From: Chimonanthus salicifolius
Taxonomy: Eukaryota > Streptophyta > Magnoliopsida > Laurales > Calycanthaceae
Reading direction: 5' to 3'
Length of the DNA stretch: 64,000 nt
NCBI GenBank assembly: GCA_013350335.1
Contig: CM023534.1
Span: forward strand, 4,989,542-5,053,541
Part shown: piece by piece, positions 10,001 to 22,757 of the stretch
Layout of the letters: every line of letters begins with the position of its first letter
Position numbering within the stretch: the first letter of the stretch is position 1
Notes under the pieces: generated by a model
Seen by the model: the letters and a program-made list of their open reading frames with translations, nothing else
Database searches by the model: none
What the model was told of the DNA's origin: nothing
Program-made: the position numbers and the translations under genes

Positions 10001-13000
10001 CTAGAGGGTCATGGATAAATATATATCCTTAGGTATGAGATAATTCCTTGTAATAGATTGACATCATGAAATTTTTACTTCTACAAAAAGTTTGAAGGTT
10101 CAAAGTGAAGAACTAATGTAAGCAAAAGGTTATACATAAGAGATCCATGCAGTTCCCAAGAAGCGAAATAAACAAACTGCCATACCTGTAAAACTTGTCC
10201 AGGATTGCATCTGAAGATCCAGCATTAATTATATTGTTCCATTCAGAACTTGTAAAGCATGACGAGAAGTTCTTGACAAACTCAATCCCCGATTCTCCCT
10301 TGGGGATATCATAAGAAACAATATCTAATCCCACAATGCATAGTGGCTCAGATGCTATGCCAACATAGTTTCCATGATGAGATGAATTGAAGTTGAAATT
10401 TGGGAACTCCAAGCTCTGTATATTTTCCTGAAAGATACAACCAATGAACCATGTAAATATCATACAGGAATTTCTGACGAGAGCAACAAACCATTCTAGT
10501 TAAGATATTCAGTGATCCTCAAAGTACGAAGCACCATCATAGTTGATATTGATCCTATTTGGATATGTAAATGATTGATTGGATGTTTCTACACATCTGA
10601 TAGGTGGAACACTGGAGCTTTTGTTATTCAATGATGATGATTGCCAATGTTTTGTTCTTCCTCAGTGGATCACTAATTGGACAATTGAGATGATCTCTAT
10701 GGAAATTGGTGCCTTTGGCCATGATGAGGTTCGTTTGGAGGAAGTGTATCCAATTTTGATCTTTGAGATAAGCTTGCTCCAGATCTTCTTTTTTTCGAAA
10801 AAATCAAGTTGAATATTATCTGGTGGGTGTTGGCATCTAATGAATTTGTTTGTATGGAGGAAATACACCATAGAACAAATTGAACAAGATCTTCATGCGG
10901 TGCTTTGTACTGTAATATCTATCTTGGTGCTTCTTGGACCCAAAACCTCTTTTGCTGCTTTTGTATTCTTGATTTCTGGTTTGACTAAAAGTTTAGAGAG
11001 GGATAGAGAGGCCTTAGACTAGTGAGTGTTTTCTACATGTATGACTGATAATGTGACAAAATTGGGAGAGTACTTAAGTTCTTGCAGAATTGTACAAGAA
11101 TCAAAGAAGTCAGTTTGAGTACAGGATATAGGTAATGAGAGATATGCATAAATATAGTGGTATGTAGACATAATGCAGAACTAACTGATGAATGGTCAAG
11201 ATAATGGATGATCACCCGATGTGTCTAGTTTGATTGAACAGTATAGATAACTGGGGTGCATTTGGATTAAGAAAAAAAATCCCAGGGGCTTCTCGAGTAG
11301 AAGATTCTACTAGGAGGGTACTCTCTTGGTGAGAGATTCTCCTACTTTTACTTTTGGATCCTGTTTTGTAATTATTAGTGCCAAGGGATTGGCAAGTAAG
11401 AGGCCATGATCTTTCAAGTACTTGGATTGACAGAAATGAAAGCCACTGTACTTGACTTGATTATTACAAGTTCAGAACTACAAAAGAAAAACCCATAAAA
11501 CTAACAATGAAGTAATAATACATGACGTGCCAGGTAGTGAAGTGAGAGAAAATGGCCTAATTAGGGTTAAGTGCTAGAAATCACAAGTATGACCCCATAT
11601 ACATGACATAATGCTTTGCTGATGATTAGAACTTCAAAATATGTGAAACTGAATTTATTAAAACACACATGCACACACAAACAAAATGAAGCATCATAGT
11701 TGGCTTGCAGTTGCTCGATGATAACGAGGGTACTTCACCATCTGAAGAATCATGCAAAATTGATAATGAGGGCACTTCACCATCTGAGTAATGAGACTTA
11801 ACCCCATGTCACCAATTCATTATCATTTCTTGCCCCTTGGTGGATGTGGGAAGCATGGTGTAGTATAAGAGATGGGTAATCCAATACATACGAAAATTAT
11901 TTTCCCAGCATACAAAACTGACTCAACCAAAGAATAAAATTGAAGAAATCACCTCCATCAGTAACTATGAAATATAAAAAATTAAAACAATTAGTAGGTG
12001 TGTCATTTTATGTGTTCCTCAAGACTTCTCTTGCTATGGTACATGGATATACAATGTTACAGATAGAAGAACAACAGAGTTAGAGACAGACAATCAACAG
12101 TGTCAAAATTGATGAAGAACAACAAAATTTTGAGACAGGAAATCAACAGAGTCAAAATTGATGATTACTTTTAGATGACAAGTCAAAATTGATGAATTAT
12201 AAGATCGTATTCCTACATTGTAGCAAATGCACAGCTTGCTACCCTCAGAATTCCCTAAAATGGGGCCACAGTGTAGTGACTCAGGCATTGAGGTAATGAG
12301 ATCCACCATGGAAGAAGAAAAAACCATGGGCATTGACTGAGAAAATCATGGTCCACAAGCACAAAATCTTGAGAAAGGGAAGACAAGAAAAACTATGCAT
12401 TGGCTGCAGAGAGCCCTACAGTTTCACTAGATAAAATTAAGTGACCTTCTGATGGATTAAAGCAAGTCTTTCAACATCTCATGGGCATGAGTATTTTGGT
12501 CTAATCTTTTTAATATTTACAGAATTAAACTAACAAGAAATACCAATAAAACACATTACAAAAGAAGTCAATTAAGTAACTTTTTGCAATCCTCAGCACA
12601 TCACAATCAATAAGACATAACTGGGAAATGAACCGTTGGCCACAATCATATACCAGATATGGCTTGCCTTCAATGGTGCGCTTTATGACTATTTCATCAA
12701 TAGGAATCCCCAACACTTCATGTGCAAGCACAAATTGAAGCAAACGGCTGACAAGTGCCCTTATTCTATCCTCAAACTTCACAAACCTAATGCCGCAAAA
12801 GTAACAATTTCACATACAGTCATCCACTAAAACAAAAATCAAGATTGATTGATCAATAAGAAATTATAGTGAATACCAGGTTATATAATCATTGGTTGAG
12901 AAAACATCCTCAGCCTGAGTTTATACAAATAAGGCCCATATTTCTGTGATCTAGAGAGAGGATCTAATGGACCCATTGTGAATGTGGAATGACCAGAGGA

Positions 13001-14376
13001 TTCTCCAGATCAACAGTTTCTTTCATAGATGTATGGGGCATACTTCTCTAAAATATAAGAGCATATTTCAAGGGAATAAAATCAGTATGCACTAGCTATT
13101 CTAGCATGATCCTTACGAGCTCAAGTCCAATATGGTCCCATTTATAAGAACAAATGAGATGCTTAAAATTGTTTAAATTTTGAGGTATCAAACTCATAAG
13201 TCGTACTATGAAACCTTCAGAATAGGGTAATGGAGAAATGCCTAAACAAGAATGTAATATTTGGAGAACCAATTTGGGTTCACACAAAGCAGATCAACAA
13301 CATTAAGTAATTTTTCTATTAAGGCAACTTAAGAAGTGTAGCAAGAAATGGAAAAAATCTATACATTGCTTTTATCGATTTATAAAAAGCCTAGAATAGG
13401 GTGTCAGATAATTCATTGACAAATGTTGAAAAGGAAATTCATCTCTAATGGATACGATGAGATCATATTGGCCATATGAAGAAGCAACAAGTTTAAGGGC
13501 AGTGCGTGGAGGATCAACAAATTTCCTAGTTTGAGTTGGACATAAGAGTCCAACTTAAGCCTTTGTTCTTTTTTAAACCAAAAAAAGATCATCTATTTAT
13601 TTATTTTGAAAAGATCATCTAACTATTTATTTTAGTTATGGACAAGTTGATCTCATAAATTCAAAATGCTGCTCTTTAATTTATTTGCTCATAGACGTAT
13701 AGAACCTACCAGTGAGATAACAAATAGGCATACTCCAGATTGATGGGTAAATGGCTTAGATGATGATGACGATGATAGCGAGATAATAAATCAACTGAAT
13801 AAATAACTGAAATTGTGGAAGAAGAGTTTTGAAGCAAAAAAGTTTGGAGATTAAATAGCTGAAATTGTATGGTGTAACCCTAACATTATCTAAAGTAGGG
13901 ATGGTAAAGACAAAATGGCAGAACAAGGTTGTGATAAACTTCAACAGTTGGGTGCAATTGTAGATTCAAAACGGCGGATCTAAATTGGATGTAGCCAGTA
14001 GGGTGGACTAAATGTAAGCAAGGTAGTATTGTGTAGTGTGATAAAAGAGTCCTATGTAGACTTCCCCTTAAATTTTTTCCTAAAGCTTTTCTCCCGATCC
14101 AAACACAACCATAATCTCATCTCCCATGTAAGTTTATGAAATGATATGCACATGCGACAGAGAGATGAAATCGAAATTACACAGGAAAACAGAAATCCAT
14201 AGAAATAAAAAAAAGTTAAGATTGTAGAGGAAATTTTTTTTAATAAAAAAACTACATTACCTTGTGATGGCACATTGATCCTGGAGAGGAAACAAAGAGA
14301 CGATAAAGGAGAAATCATGGGGACTAGGATTCCATCCGGAAATATCCACCACCCATCTTATGACGCCTTTTTCCAT
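7058..14376 (-). CDS. 4'-phosphopantetheinyl transferase (Sfp/AASDHPPT type), five exons, complete
   Basis: Transfers the phosphopantetheine arm from CoA to a Ser of acyl-carrier or related proteins, giving the active holo form. Exons on the minus strand, each joining in frame at GT/AG borders: 14376-14261, 12786-12654, 10427-10186, 8508-8337, 7264-7058 (870 nt, 289 aa). The start is MEKGVIRWVVDI, with an upstream in-frame TGA-rich leader. The family signatures are present: GKPYL (79-83), the FNFNSSHHG core (94-102), VGLDIV with the metal-binding Asp at about 118, and WCLKEAFIKA with Trp166, Lys169, Glu170 and Lys174. The donor after exon 4 (TGG|GTCAGC) is weak but gives the expected HWASVAKGHP junction. 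The four introns are 1.1-2.2 kb each. The leader has a GA/GAA-rich tract (about 14396-14430). It diverges from L2HGDH. Cytosolic versus organellar location cannot be judged here. Confidence 0.93.
9753..9890. repeat. CCGATATC-rich palindromic island in PPTase intron 3
   Basis: Short self-complementary words of the type CGGATATCGGCCGATATC, TTAGCCGATATCTC, ATCTCGGCCGATAC and GGCCGAGATATG recur on both sides of a 16-base T-run. A diverged CGATAT-rich segment is found at 27190-27310. Confidence 0.55.
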
Positions 14377-14515
14377 TGATTGATAGATTGATTCTGAGAG
14401 AGAGAGAGAGGAGGAAGAAGAAGAAGCGGAGGAGAAGTGAAACTAATAATACCTGCAACGTCGCAAAATACGACAGGGTTATTTTTAGATAATTGGTGTT
14501 TAGATAATTTTTTTT
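14377..14515. promoter_or_regulatory. 5' leader / proximal upstream region of the PPTase gene
   Basis: Contains a (GA)n/(GAA)n tract at about 14396-14430, which is a CT-rich leader on the coding strand and typical of plant 5'UTRs. No clear TATA box was found. The TIR element begins directly beyond it. Confidence 0.4.
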
Positions 14516-14713
14516 GCGCTCCATACATACACCTGATGATTCTACACAGTCAATTTAAAAAAAAAATAAGATAGAAATTATTGTTTTACCCCTCTATATT
14601 CTATCATCTGAAGTTCCGAACGAACTGTCAGTTCATTTTCACTTAGTTCATACAAATTGACTCATATATGTTTAGATATAGCCTAAAAATAGTATGTCCT
14701 TTGATGAGTAAAT

Positions 14714-14827
14714 AATATGACATTATAAATATCAAATAATGCTGGAGTAAATATGGTGCACAAGACACATAATATGACATGATAAATGTCAAAGAATGTT
14801 GAAATAAATGTGGTGCACAAGACACAC
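14714..14827. repeat. 57-bp minisatellite, two units
   Basis: The unit starting AATATGACAT, and ending in GGTGCACAAGACACA, occurs at 14714-14770 and 14771-14827 with a few mismatches. It lies inside the TIR element. Confidence 0.75.
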
Positions 14828-14978
14828 AATAGAGAGCTAGTTCTGGAAATACCAAGTATCGGTTAGCAATTCCTCAAAGTAATTTTGGCAACTCTTATAA
14901 TATACGTTCGTAGTGTGTTATTTTGGATTCTGTATTGAAAAAGGAAAGTAGTACTATGTTTGCTGGCAGATCTCAAAA

Positions 14979-15118
14979 CATGAGCTAAGTTTGAAGATGA
15001 CAAACTTGAAGAATATGGGGATGCAGTCAAAACATGGGCAAAGTTTGAAGAGGACAATCTTGAAGAATATGGGGATGCAGTCAAAATATGAGTCAAGTCT
15101 GAAGATGACAAGTTTGAG
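14979..15118. repeat. 54-bp minisatellite, about 2.6 units
   Basis: Units start at 14979, 15033 and 15087 (CATGAGC / CATGGGC / TATGAGT). Each contains AAGTTTGAAGA.GACAA and GAATATGGGGATGCAGTCAAAA, with high identity between units. It lies inside the TIR element. Confidence 0.8.
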
Positions 15119-15741
15119 GAAGTGAATGAGAAGGCACATTCATTTGAATGATCCTAAGTGATCATTCGAACAAATGAACATATATAAGTTTACTCGTCCG
15201 AACGAGCTGTCAGTTCATTTTTTTTTTTTTCGGATGAATATACTCATTCGAACGAACTGAAATTACACTGATGTATTCGTTCGGATGAGTATATTCATTC
15301 GATCGAATTAAAAATTAACTGACAGTTTGTTCAGATAAATTTACACGGAGGGATAGAATGATAATTTCACCTAATTTTTTGAAATTAGATGTGTATAGAC
15401 AGAAAAACTGAGTGTTGTATAGAGCCGCTCTTTTTTTTTTTTAATAAAAGTGTAACAGCGCTTCTATGTTTACTGTCAAAAATAATATTTGTCCAGAATA
15501 ATAAAAACAATATCTATTTATACATGACATTATATGGCTTAGTGCAAATGAGGACACGACGGAAGTTCTGCGTGGCAACGAAGCTTGTCACATTCTAGAT
15601 TTTGAGGTTCACATCCATAGGATTCGACTCGACCCGACCCAAAATTGCGTTGGAAAAATCGTGGTGGTCTCAAATCTCAATAACGTTGGACAAATCCCGA
15701 TCACACCTGGTGTTATAGTTCGACGCATAGTTGGAAGAAAG

Positions 15742-18507
15742 ATGCTGAAATCTTCGTTCAGATGCTTGAGAAATTCCATAGTAACCATATCCAGATGCTT
15801 ACAATCAAGAAATCTGAGCACCCATTTGGAGAATATTCCGAAGGAAGCAGCAGATTGCGTGGTGATAGGAGCCGGAGTGGTTGGAATAGCAGTGGCTAGA
15901 GAGCTGGCTTTGAACGGCAGAGACGTTCTTGTGATCGAATCGGCTCCCACTTTCGGCACTGGAACCAGTTCTCGCAACAGCGAAGTCATTCACGCCGGCA
16001 TTTATTATCCCCCGAATTCTTTAAAGGTCTGATCCTTGTCACTGGGAGGAGAAACCTATCTTGAATTTCTGCCTTTTGGGTTTCTATTCCTCCTTGGATT
16101 TATAGTTTAATGCACTTTCCAGGAAGTTAGCAGAAAGAGGAAAGTGGATTTTCCTGGAAACACTTTCCTGCATGCAAGTCCTTTATTAGAAAATCTATAA
16201 GGTCTATCGCACCCCTAGCAATATCTCTGTATTTAGAAATTAATAAATAGTTTAGATTTTAAGTAGTAGATCTCACATATCCCAAATGATGTCATTTGAA
16301 GTTATCTTACCATTAGGATAATAGCATATGATCATTCCTCGTATGAAAACACCAACTATAAAGTATCTACTAGCAGTTACAATGATGGTCTTAAATGTTG
16401 GTATCACACTCAAGGCTCACAGATATCAACTTGGATAATGTAAACGTGTATGAAAATAGCCAACAATAACATAAGGAGACAGTAACTACCTATGACATGA
16501 ATTATTGGGATGTAATCTAATCTGAATTCTGAAATGTGTTTATCAGGCAAACCTTTGTGTAAGAGGGAGGAAGATTCTCTACAAGTATTGCTTAGATCAT
16601 GGTGTTCCACATAAACGGATTGGTAAACTCATAGTCGCTACTGGATTGACAGAAGTCCTTAAGTTGAGAAATCTACTGGAGCGTGGGATTGAAAATGGGG
16701 TTGAGGGCCTGAGGATGATGGAGGGATTTGAAGCTATGCAAATAGAACCTGAACTACAATGCAATAAAGCTTTATTTTCTTCTTATTCTGGGATAGTTGA
16801 TACCCACTCCCTCATGGTCACTTTGCTGGTAAGTCATTCCATCTGGCACACTAAATATATTTTTAGATTAGCTGGAGTCGGGGAGTCTCTCAGAACTTCA
16901 TGGTTTATCATGATTTGTGATGATTAGCGGCCACTTTTAGAAGTCAAAAGCTTCTACCCTGTATAATGACATTTTCAATAATTTAGGGTGTGGATGGTTG
17001 TACCCTGAATGACATTTGAATAATTTCGCAGAATGGCTTGTTTGCCTGCCTATTGTGTGCATTTGAGGCAGTATTAGACTCAATCAGTAGATTGAATATC
17101 CATTTCCCTCGGTTAAGGCATTTAGCAGAAGAGTGATTGGGAAGGGGAAACGGGGGACCCTATGAAGAAAACGAAGGTGAAAAAGTATGGGAGAATTAAA
17201 AAATGGGATGGAGAAAGCTGCTTTCCTATTTCCCATTCATGGGGGAAAAGTGAGATGATAGAATTTTTTCCCTCTTCCTGGATGAGGGAACTGATTTCCT
17301 ACCAAACAAGAAGAGCAAGAGAAAGTGGGGCTCCTAGCCATACGAAAACACTGAGACTCTTAACCCATGTTCTGAAAATGGAAAGTGTATCATTAGTCGA
17401 TTTGGGAATAAGGCCTATCATGAATTGTAGGATTTTTATGATTTCTCGAAAAAGAAAGTATTTAAAAACTTCTAAAGAAACTAAAAATGAGTTTCTACAA
17501 TCCATGCATTCGTTTTCCATTGATCAATATCAATGACAAATTAAATGATGATAGTTTCATGTGTAAAAATTGACTGTCGTATGTTTTAGTAGTTGATTGT
17601 CATACATTTTAATATTGTCCAAGATGACAGAATTTGTGTGCATGGATGAGAAACTATCATTTGTGTGCCAGCTCACAACAAATTGGTGTTAAACTTCAAT
17701 CGCAACACTTGGATTGAATTATTGGTTGAATTTAGATAGTGAAACCTGGGAGCTCTTTGCTCATCCAAGGGCTGTGATTGAAAGTTCAGACCATTTTTTG
17801 TGAACTGGTTTACAATGTATAATTTCTCGTGTATGGACCTGTAGTTATATGCGATTAAGTATAGTTTATAAAACCAAATTTTGAAATGTGCAAGTTGAAT
17901 TGGACAAATCATAAGGAGAAATCAACTTTTACTAGAACTCATGAATATATTGAGTAATTTATAGAGAAGATGAAAGGTTCTCAAAAGTTGGGATTTAAGC
18001 ATGAGATTCAGACTGTTTTCTGTAAAAATCATATTGAAGTGGAAGATCTGAAAAGCTATGCTTGTGAATGTTCATGCTGACATTGTTTAAGGACATAAAA
18101 GATGAAAAAATAGAGTACCCACCCTGATGTGTTTTTCAATCTCTATGGTGTCTGATAATCGGCATAAAGCATGTGGAATTCATTTTGCAGATTAGGGCTA
18201 TTAGGGATTCACCTGCATGAATAAAGCCTTATGTTACATCTTGATTTTTTTTGGACAAATTTTATTGTAATGGAACTTGAGTCTATCAATCATAGTTTTG
18301 TGAGTAGGACCACAACTATCTTAGGCAGTAACCATTCTGATCAACCAAGAATCTATGGGTCAACCAGAGGGTTAGGTTTTTATTTTGAAATATTTTTAAT
18401 CTTTTGACTAAGACCCGACAGTGATTTGGTTAGGTTGGTTTGTGACTTGGTTTGTTTTTTAAATCCATGTAGATCTGTGCAAAAAAGAAGAAGAAGAAGA
18501 AGAAGAA

Positions 18508-18540
<33 letters not shown>

Positions 18541-21500
18541 GGAGAAAATTCTAAATAATTCTAAGAAAATACTGATGTTTTTGAAAAAAAAAACTAGATA
18601 AATCTATGCATCTTGAAATAAAACAAGATATGCATTTTATCATTAAGAATTAAAAGCAAAATATAAAATGTATGAAATATGTATACATAATCATATGAAT
18701 AGGCACACACCCATGGTTGTGATAGTGAGGACCTTCCAACTGTGCTATTGGCTTTTATTGCATGAAATATATTTATGAAAGACCTAGCTAACTAAATGAT
18801 GTTACAAAGGGCTTCGTTTTTCTTGCAACTTACCATGCTGGGGCTGGTTATATTCATGCCAGGTTTTTTCAACTCAATTGAGTATCATCAGCTAAAGATT
18901 AAGCATCCATTTGGATTTCCATGTGCGCAGAGCTTTTGTGTGAATGCTTGTTTTACTCCTTCAAAACAAGGTTTCATACCAAAGCTGATATGCAGATGAT
19001 TTCAGGTCTAAATTGGCACTCGCATGACTTCAATTCAGGCTTCAAGTTAGGTTGAAGCTATCAGCATGCCAAATTAGGTGGAGTGCATTACATCCCCAAA
19101 GAAAAGCATGAATCCTCCAAATGGGCGCTTATAGCACATATCTATTTGGATGCACCTATATTAAGTACTAGATCAATTATGATCTCTTGGTGCAGTTTTT
19201 CTTACTATCACATCAATATGGGTCCAGGGAGAAGCTGAGAATCATGGAACTACATTCTCTTACAATACTACTGTCATCGGTGGCCATGTTGATGATAACA
19301 GTCTCCATCTCCACATTTGTGAAAGTAAGGATCTTGAGAAGTGTGTTGGGAACTCGTCTTTGCTGCCACAGCTTATACTGGTTCCCAAGCTTGTGATTAA
19401 CTCCACAGGATTGAGTGCTGTATCCCTTGCACAAAGATTGCATGGTCCCCACCATCAAGTTATTCCGAATTCGTCCTATTTTGCTCGTGGTTGTTATTTC
19501 ACCTTATCCAAAACTAGGAATCCTCCTTTCAGTCACTTGATTTATCCAATCCCGGAGGATGGTGGCCTTGGAGTGCATGTTACATTGGATTTGGATGGAA
19601 ATGTCAAGTTTGGTCCTGATGTTGAATGGATTGATGGCATAGATGACATTTCAAGTTTCTTAAACAAGTATATCCTTTCTCCACCTTTATGTTTCTTTCT
19701 CATCCTTATTTCCTCTGTTTGCATATGGTGCTATAGTTATTTATCCATACAGATGATCAGCTGGCCTCATCCTGTGGAAGAATTACCCAAGATGTCCTCA
19801 TGAGACTATACTAACCTGAAGTAGCTGGTAGAAAGTAAAATGAATACAACAGTGGTTTGCATTCAATGAAAGTAGGTCAATGGGCAGTGATGATCTTTGA
19901 ATTTGGTTGAATTTCGTTACGTGGGGACCATTAGATCAAAGATTTGTCTCCACCTGTATAAACTTAGATGTAGGATGCTATACATATTTCAAAGAGAATC
20001 TATACTTTTCAGACCTGCATTTTGTTGGATGGACTCCATCCTGGATGGGGAATAACCCAAATGTCTCCAAATGGATCAGTTTTCTTACACGAAAAAACAA
20101 TGAACACCAGCAGGAGGCCCATGGATTGGACAGTTACAATTTTCTGAGCAAGAAGATTTCTGGGTCTCCCTTCTTGACATTGGCCTTATCATCTTAATGG
20201 AAACAATTATAGACACAGGTATCACAGATTCACTTCATATTGTGAACTAACTTCATGCACACATCAACATGCTGTTCCCATCTGAGGCATTCCCATAGTA
20301 TCATTGTTACAATTATTGTTGATATTATTGTTATTTGCTGTCATTCATAAAAATAGGGAAAATAGTGGGCAACATTTATACAGAAAGGGAACAAACTGGT
20401 CTATGACAGAAAATAATAATTTCAACTTCATTAGAAATGCAATGATATGGAGCCAGTTATATGTGAAAACTCAGGCCAGATCTATAGAAAATCAGGGCTA
20501 AAGTGCTAAACACCTCTTATAAAATGTATGATCAATTCTCTCCAAAATGGATTTTTTTTGGGGTTTCTTTTGTTGAATAAAGGCCCTTTTTTGTCAATTA
20601 ATGTCTTAACTTTTTATTTCTTCACTATTATCATAGCTACCTTCTTCATTATTGGGGGTTGGCCTTTTGATTTCTACATTTCCACTCTACCCTATTAAAA
20701 TCCACATCCTTCATCATCACTCACTCCATAATCTGTTCTTTTCCTTCTTGAACCATCAATCCTATACAACTTGGTGGGTAGGTTTTTAGCGTTCTTCTCC
20801 CAATTGGTGTCAAGGATTCTAATGAAGTGGATTTATGGATCATAAGAGAAGCATTGAAGATCTTTCAAAAACATTTCCAGGGAAGTTAGTGGTGGAGTGT
20901 GATTCAACTAATGCTATTGGGTGGGCTCAGGAGAAGAAAAAGGTTCTGTGGAAGATGGTTTATCTTCTTAGAGATATCAGACATTTTTGTTCTTCTTTAT
21001 GTCTCCTTCAAGGATCTAAATAACGTAAGCTAATACGGTGGCAGATTTCGTAGCGAAGCATGGTGTCTCAAGATCCAATTTGTTCATAGATCCTTCCTAC
21101 TTGAATTTGTTGTATCTTTTGTTATACTAAATGTATTTTATGCTTTTTATATTGTGTCAATCTCGGTTATGATACCTTGTTATCCTCCTCTTAAAGAAAT
21201 TACTATCATTACCTTTCAAAAAAAATGCCATTATTCCAAGTCTTTAAAGGCCTTCTCCTTCTCCCACTCCTTTATCCCTTAATTCTTTGTACTGGAGCTG
21301 TTTCTGGGCTTCTACATTGTGCTTGGACAATCTTAAATGGCATTCCTTTGTTTTCTCTATTGGGGCAGCTTTTAAGGTGTCTCTGATCCAACCAATCTAT
21401 TTCTATCCATTAATACTCCATGCATCCATCTTACTGTGCAATCTCAGTCACCATTTCTTTATCTAATTGTCAATTTCTAGGTTAGATGTTAATGTTTTAG

Positions 21501-22696
21501 GATTTTGAATCTCGGTAATACTTCTATTCATAGGTCAGACATGGTAGGAGTCTCAAATTTTGGAGACATTTGGGGCATTCCTCATCCTCGAAGGATCTGA
21601 ATGGAGCAAACATTCAAAATCCCCCCTAAATGGGAATTGCATACACATTCTGATGGATAGGGGTGCCATCATGTCCCAGTTCATTAGGGCCTTATCATCA
21701 TTAGGTTTTGTTATATATTTATGGACTTGTGATTTAGGCAGTTTGTTTTTAATAGAAATAGCCACTTCTTGTACTTTTCAGTTTTCACCATAGTGGCATG
21801 TGCAAAAAAATGAAGGTAATGCCTTCCACTATAAAAAATGGGACTGCATGTCATAAACCTATATATGTTCTCCTTGATTTGGTTCTAGAAAGCCTACTGT
21901 TAGTTCAAAACCATTCTGTAGCAATTACCATGTTTTTCTAACAGATTGTAACTTTTGTAGGTATGATTATACAGTCTGTGCAGATCGGGCAGAGAGATTT
22001 TATCCAGAAATAAGAAAGTATTATCCAAATCTGAAGAATGGATCTTTAGAGCCGGGATATTCAGGGATCCGGCCAAAGCTTTCTGGTCCTAAGAAGCCTC
22101 CTATGGACTTTGTTATACAGGTGCTTCATTCTTTGCTAACCCTTCATGTTAAATCTACTCTCTATATTAAGTTGCTTGAGTGATGGATACAAATTTAGTC
22201 ATTTCACAAAAAAAAAAAGATATCAATTTTGCATCTGAACACCGAGTGTAGATTGCTAAAATTAACGTACCTCAGGAAAATAGGACTGGTGGTAAGAATT
22301 TTCTTTGAATGGTACCGGTGGTCAGGATGTTATTAACTGGTTTTATGCAGCAAAATGTTTATATTGTGATTATTTTGATTTGGGACCCTGAAGAGAAGCA
22401 TAAGGGTGTTTAATCGGTTCTAAAACTACTGAACAGAAACACATCTGTTGTGGCAAATATTAAAACCACAACTTTGGTATTCATCCAAGATTGAAATACA
22501 CGTTCTTGTCAGGCTGGCTTTTTTTTTTTGGGCTTTAAAATTTAAATATACTGCATATTTCACCATAAGCACATGCATGCAGGGGGAAGATGTTCATGGT
22601 ATGCCTGGGCTTGTAAACCTGTTTGGGATAGAATCACCAGGTCTGACTTCTAGCATGGCGATTGCTGAATATATTGCGACGAAGTTCTTGAGATGA
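15742..22696 (+). CDS. L2HGDH: L-2-hydroxyglutarate dehydrogenase, FAD-dependent, mitochondrial; five exons, complete
   Basis: Oxidises L-2-hydroxyglutarate to 2-oxoglutarate, a metabolite-repair step in mitochondria. Exons 15742-16026, 16547-16828, 19228-19667, 21961-22120, 22583-22696 join in frame at GT/AG borders (1281 nt, 426 aa). The first about 30 residues are Arg/Ser-rich with no acidic residue until Glu30, fitting a mitochondrial presequence. Then come the dinucleotide-binding motif VVIGAGVVG (about 40-48), the ribose-binding Glu66 in LVIE, and the [15 protein letters not shown] block typical of the family. Later exons hold [60 protein letters not shown] and the C-terminal [17 protein letters not shown] chose the ATG at 15742 over the in-frame ATG at 15661 because it starts the targeting-type sequence. 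Intron 3 holds a LINE fragment. A 33-bp tandem duplication overlaps the stop codon. Confidence 0.95.
18486..18540. repeat. (GAA)n-(GAAA)n microsatellite in L2HGDH intron 2
   Basis: Pure GAA units followed by pure GAAA units. Confidence 0.95.
20775..21226 (+). mobile_element. 5'-truncated LINE (RNase H end) in L2HGDH intron 3
   Basis: Translation gives [16 protein letters not shown] and, in another frame, [12 protein letters not shown]. These are the second half of the RNase H domain of plant L1-type LINEs, with the catalytic Asp in ESD/ECDS. The segment ends in an A-run at about 21219-21226, so the orientation is plus. It is degenerate (frameshift near 21020). Related to the copies in the ZIFL introns. 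Confidence 0.75.
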
Positions 22697-22757
22697 TACT
22701 TATTTCTCACCTTTTTGACTCACAGATGATACTTATTTCTCACCTTTTTGACTCACA
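22692..22757. repeat. 33-bp tandem duplication overlapping the L2HGDH stop codon
   Basis: GATGATACTTATTTCTCACC... occurs at 22692 and again at 22725, essentially identical. The TGA stop (22694-22696) lies in the first unit. Confidence 0.9.

Larger units (their letters stand above)
14516..15430. mobile_element. TIR-bounded non-autonomous DNA element (MITE/MULE-like) between divergent genes
   Basis: The left end (GCGCTCCATACATACAC..., on to ATTGTTTTACCCCTC and GAACGAACTGTCAGTTCATTTT) matches the reverse complement of the right end (GCGGCTCTATACAACAC..., on to ATCATTCTATCCCTC and AACAAACTGTCAGTTAATTTT). The imperfect terminal inverted repeats are about 100-120 bp, and there is no transposase frame. 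A further internal copy of the CTGTCAGTTCATTTTT block lies at about 15207. Two minisatellites occupy the centre. Both flanks are T-runs, so the target duplication cannot be read. It fills most of the 1.37-kb gap between the PPTase and L2HGDH starts. Confidence 0.6.

Noticed and set aside
10579..11022. Plus-strand frames in PPTase intron 2, including a WWVLASNEFV-like stretch
   Set aside because: Vaguely LINE-like but interrupted and not matched with confidence.
14714..15118. CRISPR-like array
   Set aside because: Contiguous minisatellite units without spacers, in a plant nuclear context.
7058..22696. Functional gene cluster of PPTase and L2HGDH
   Set aside because: The two genes are divergent, belong to unrelated pathways, and neighbouring placement in plants rarely implies a shared pathway.
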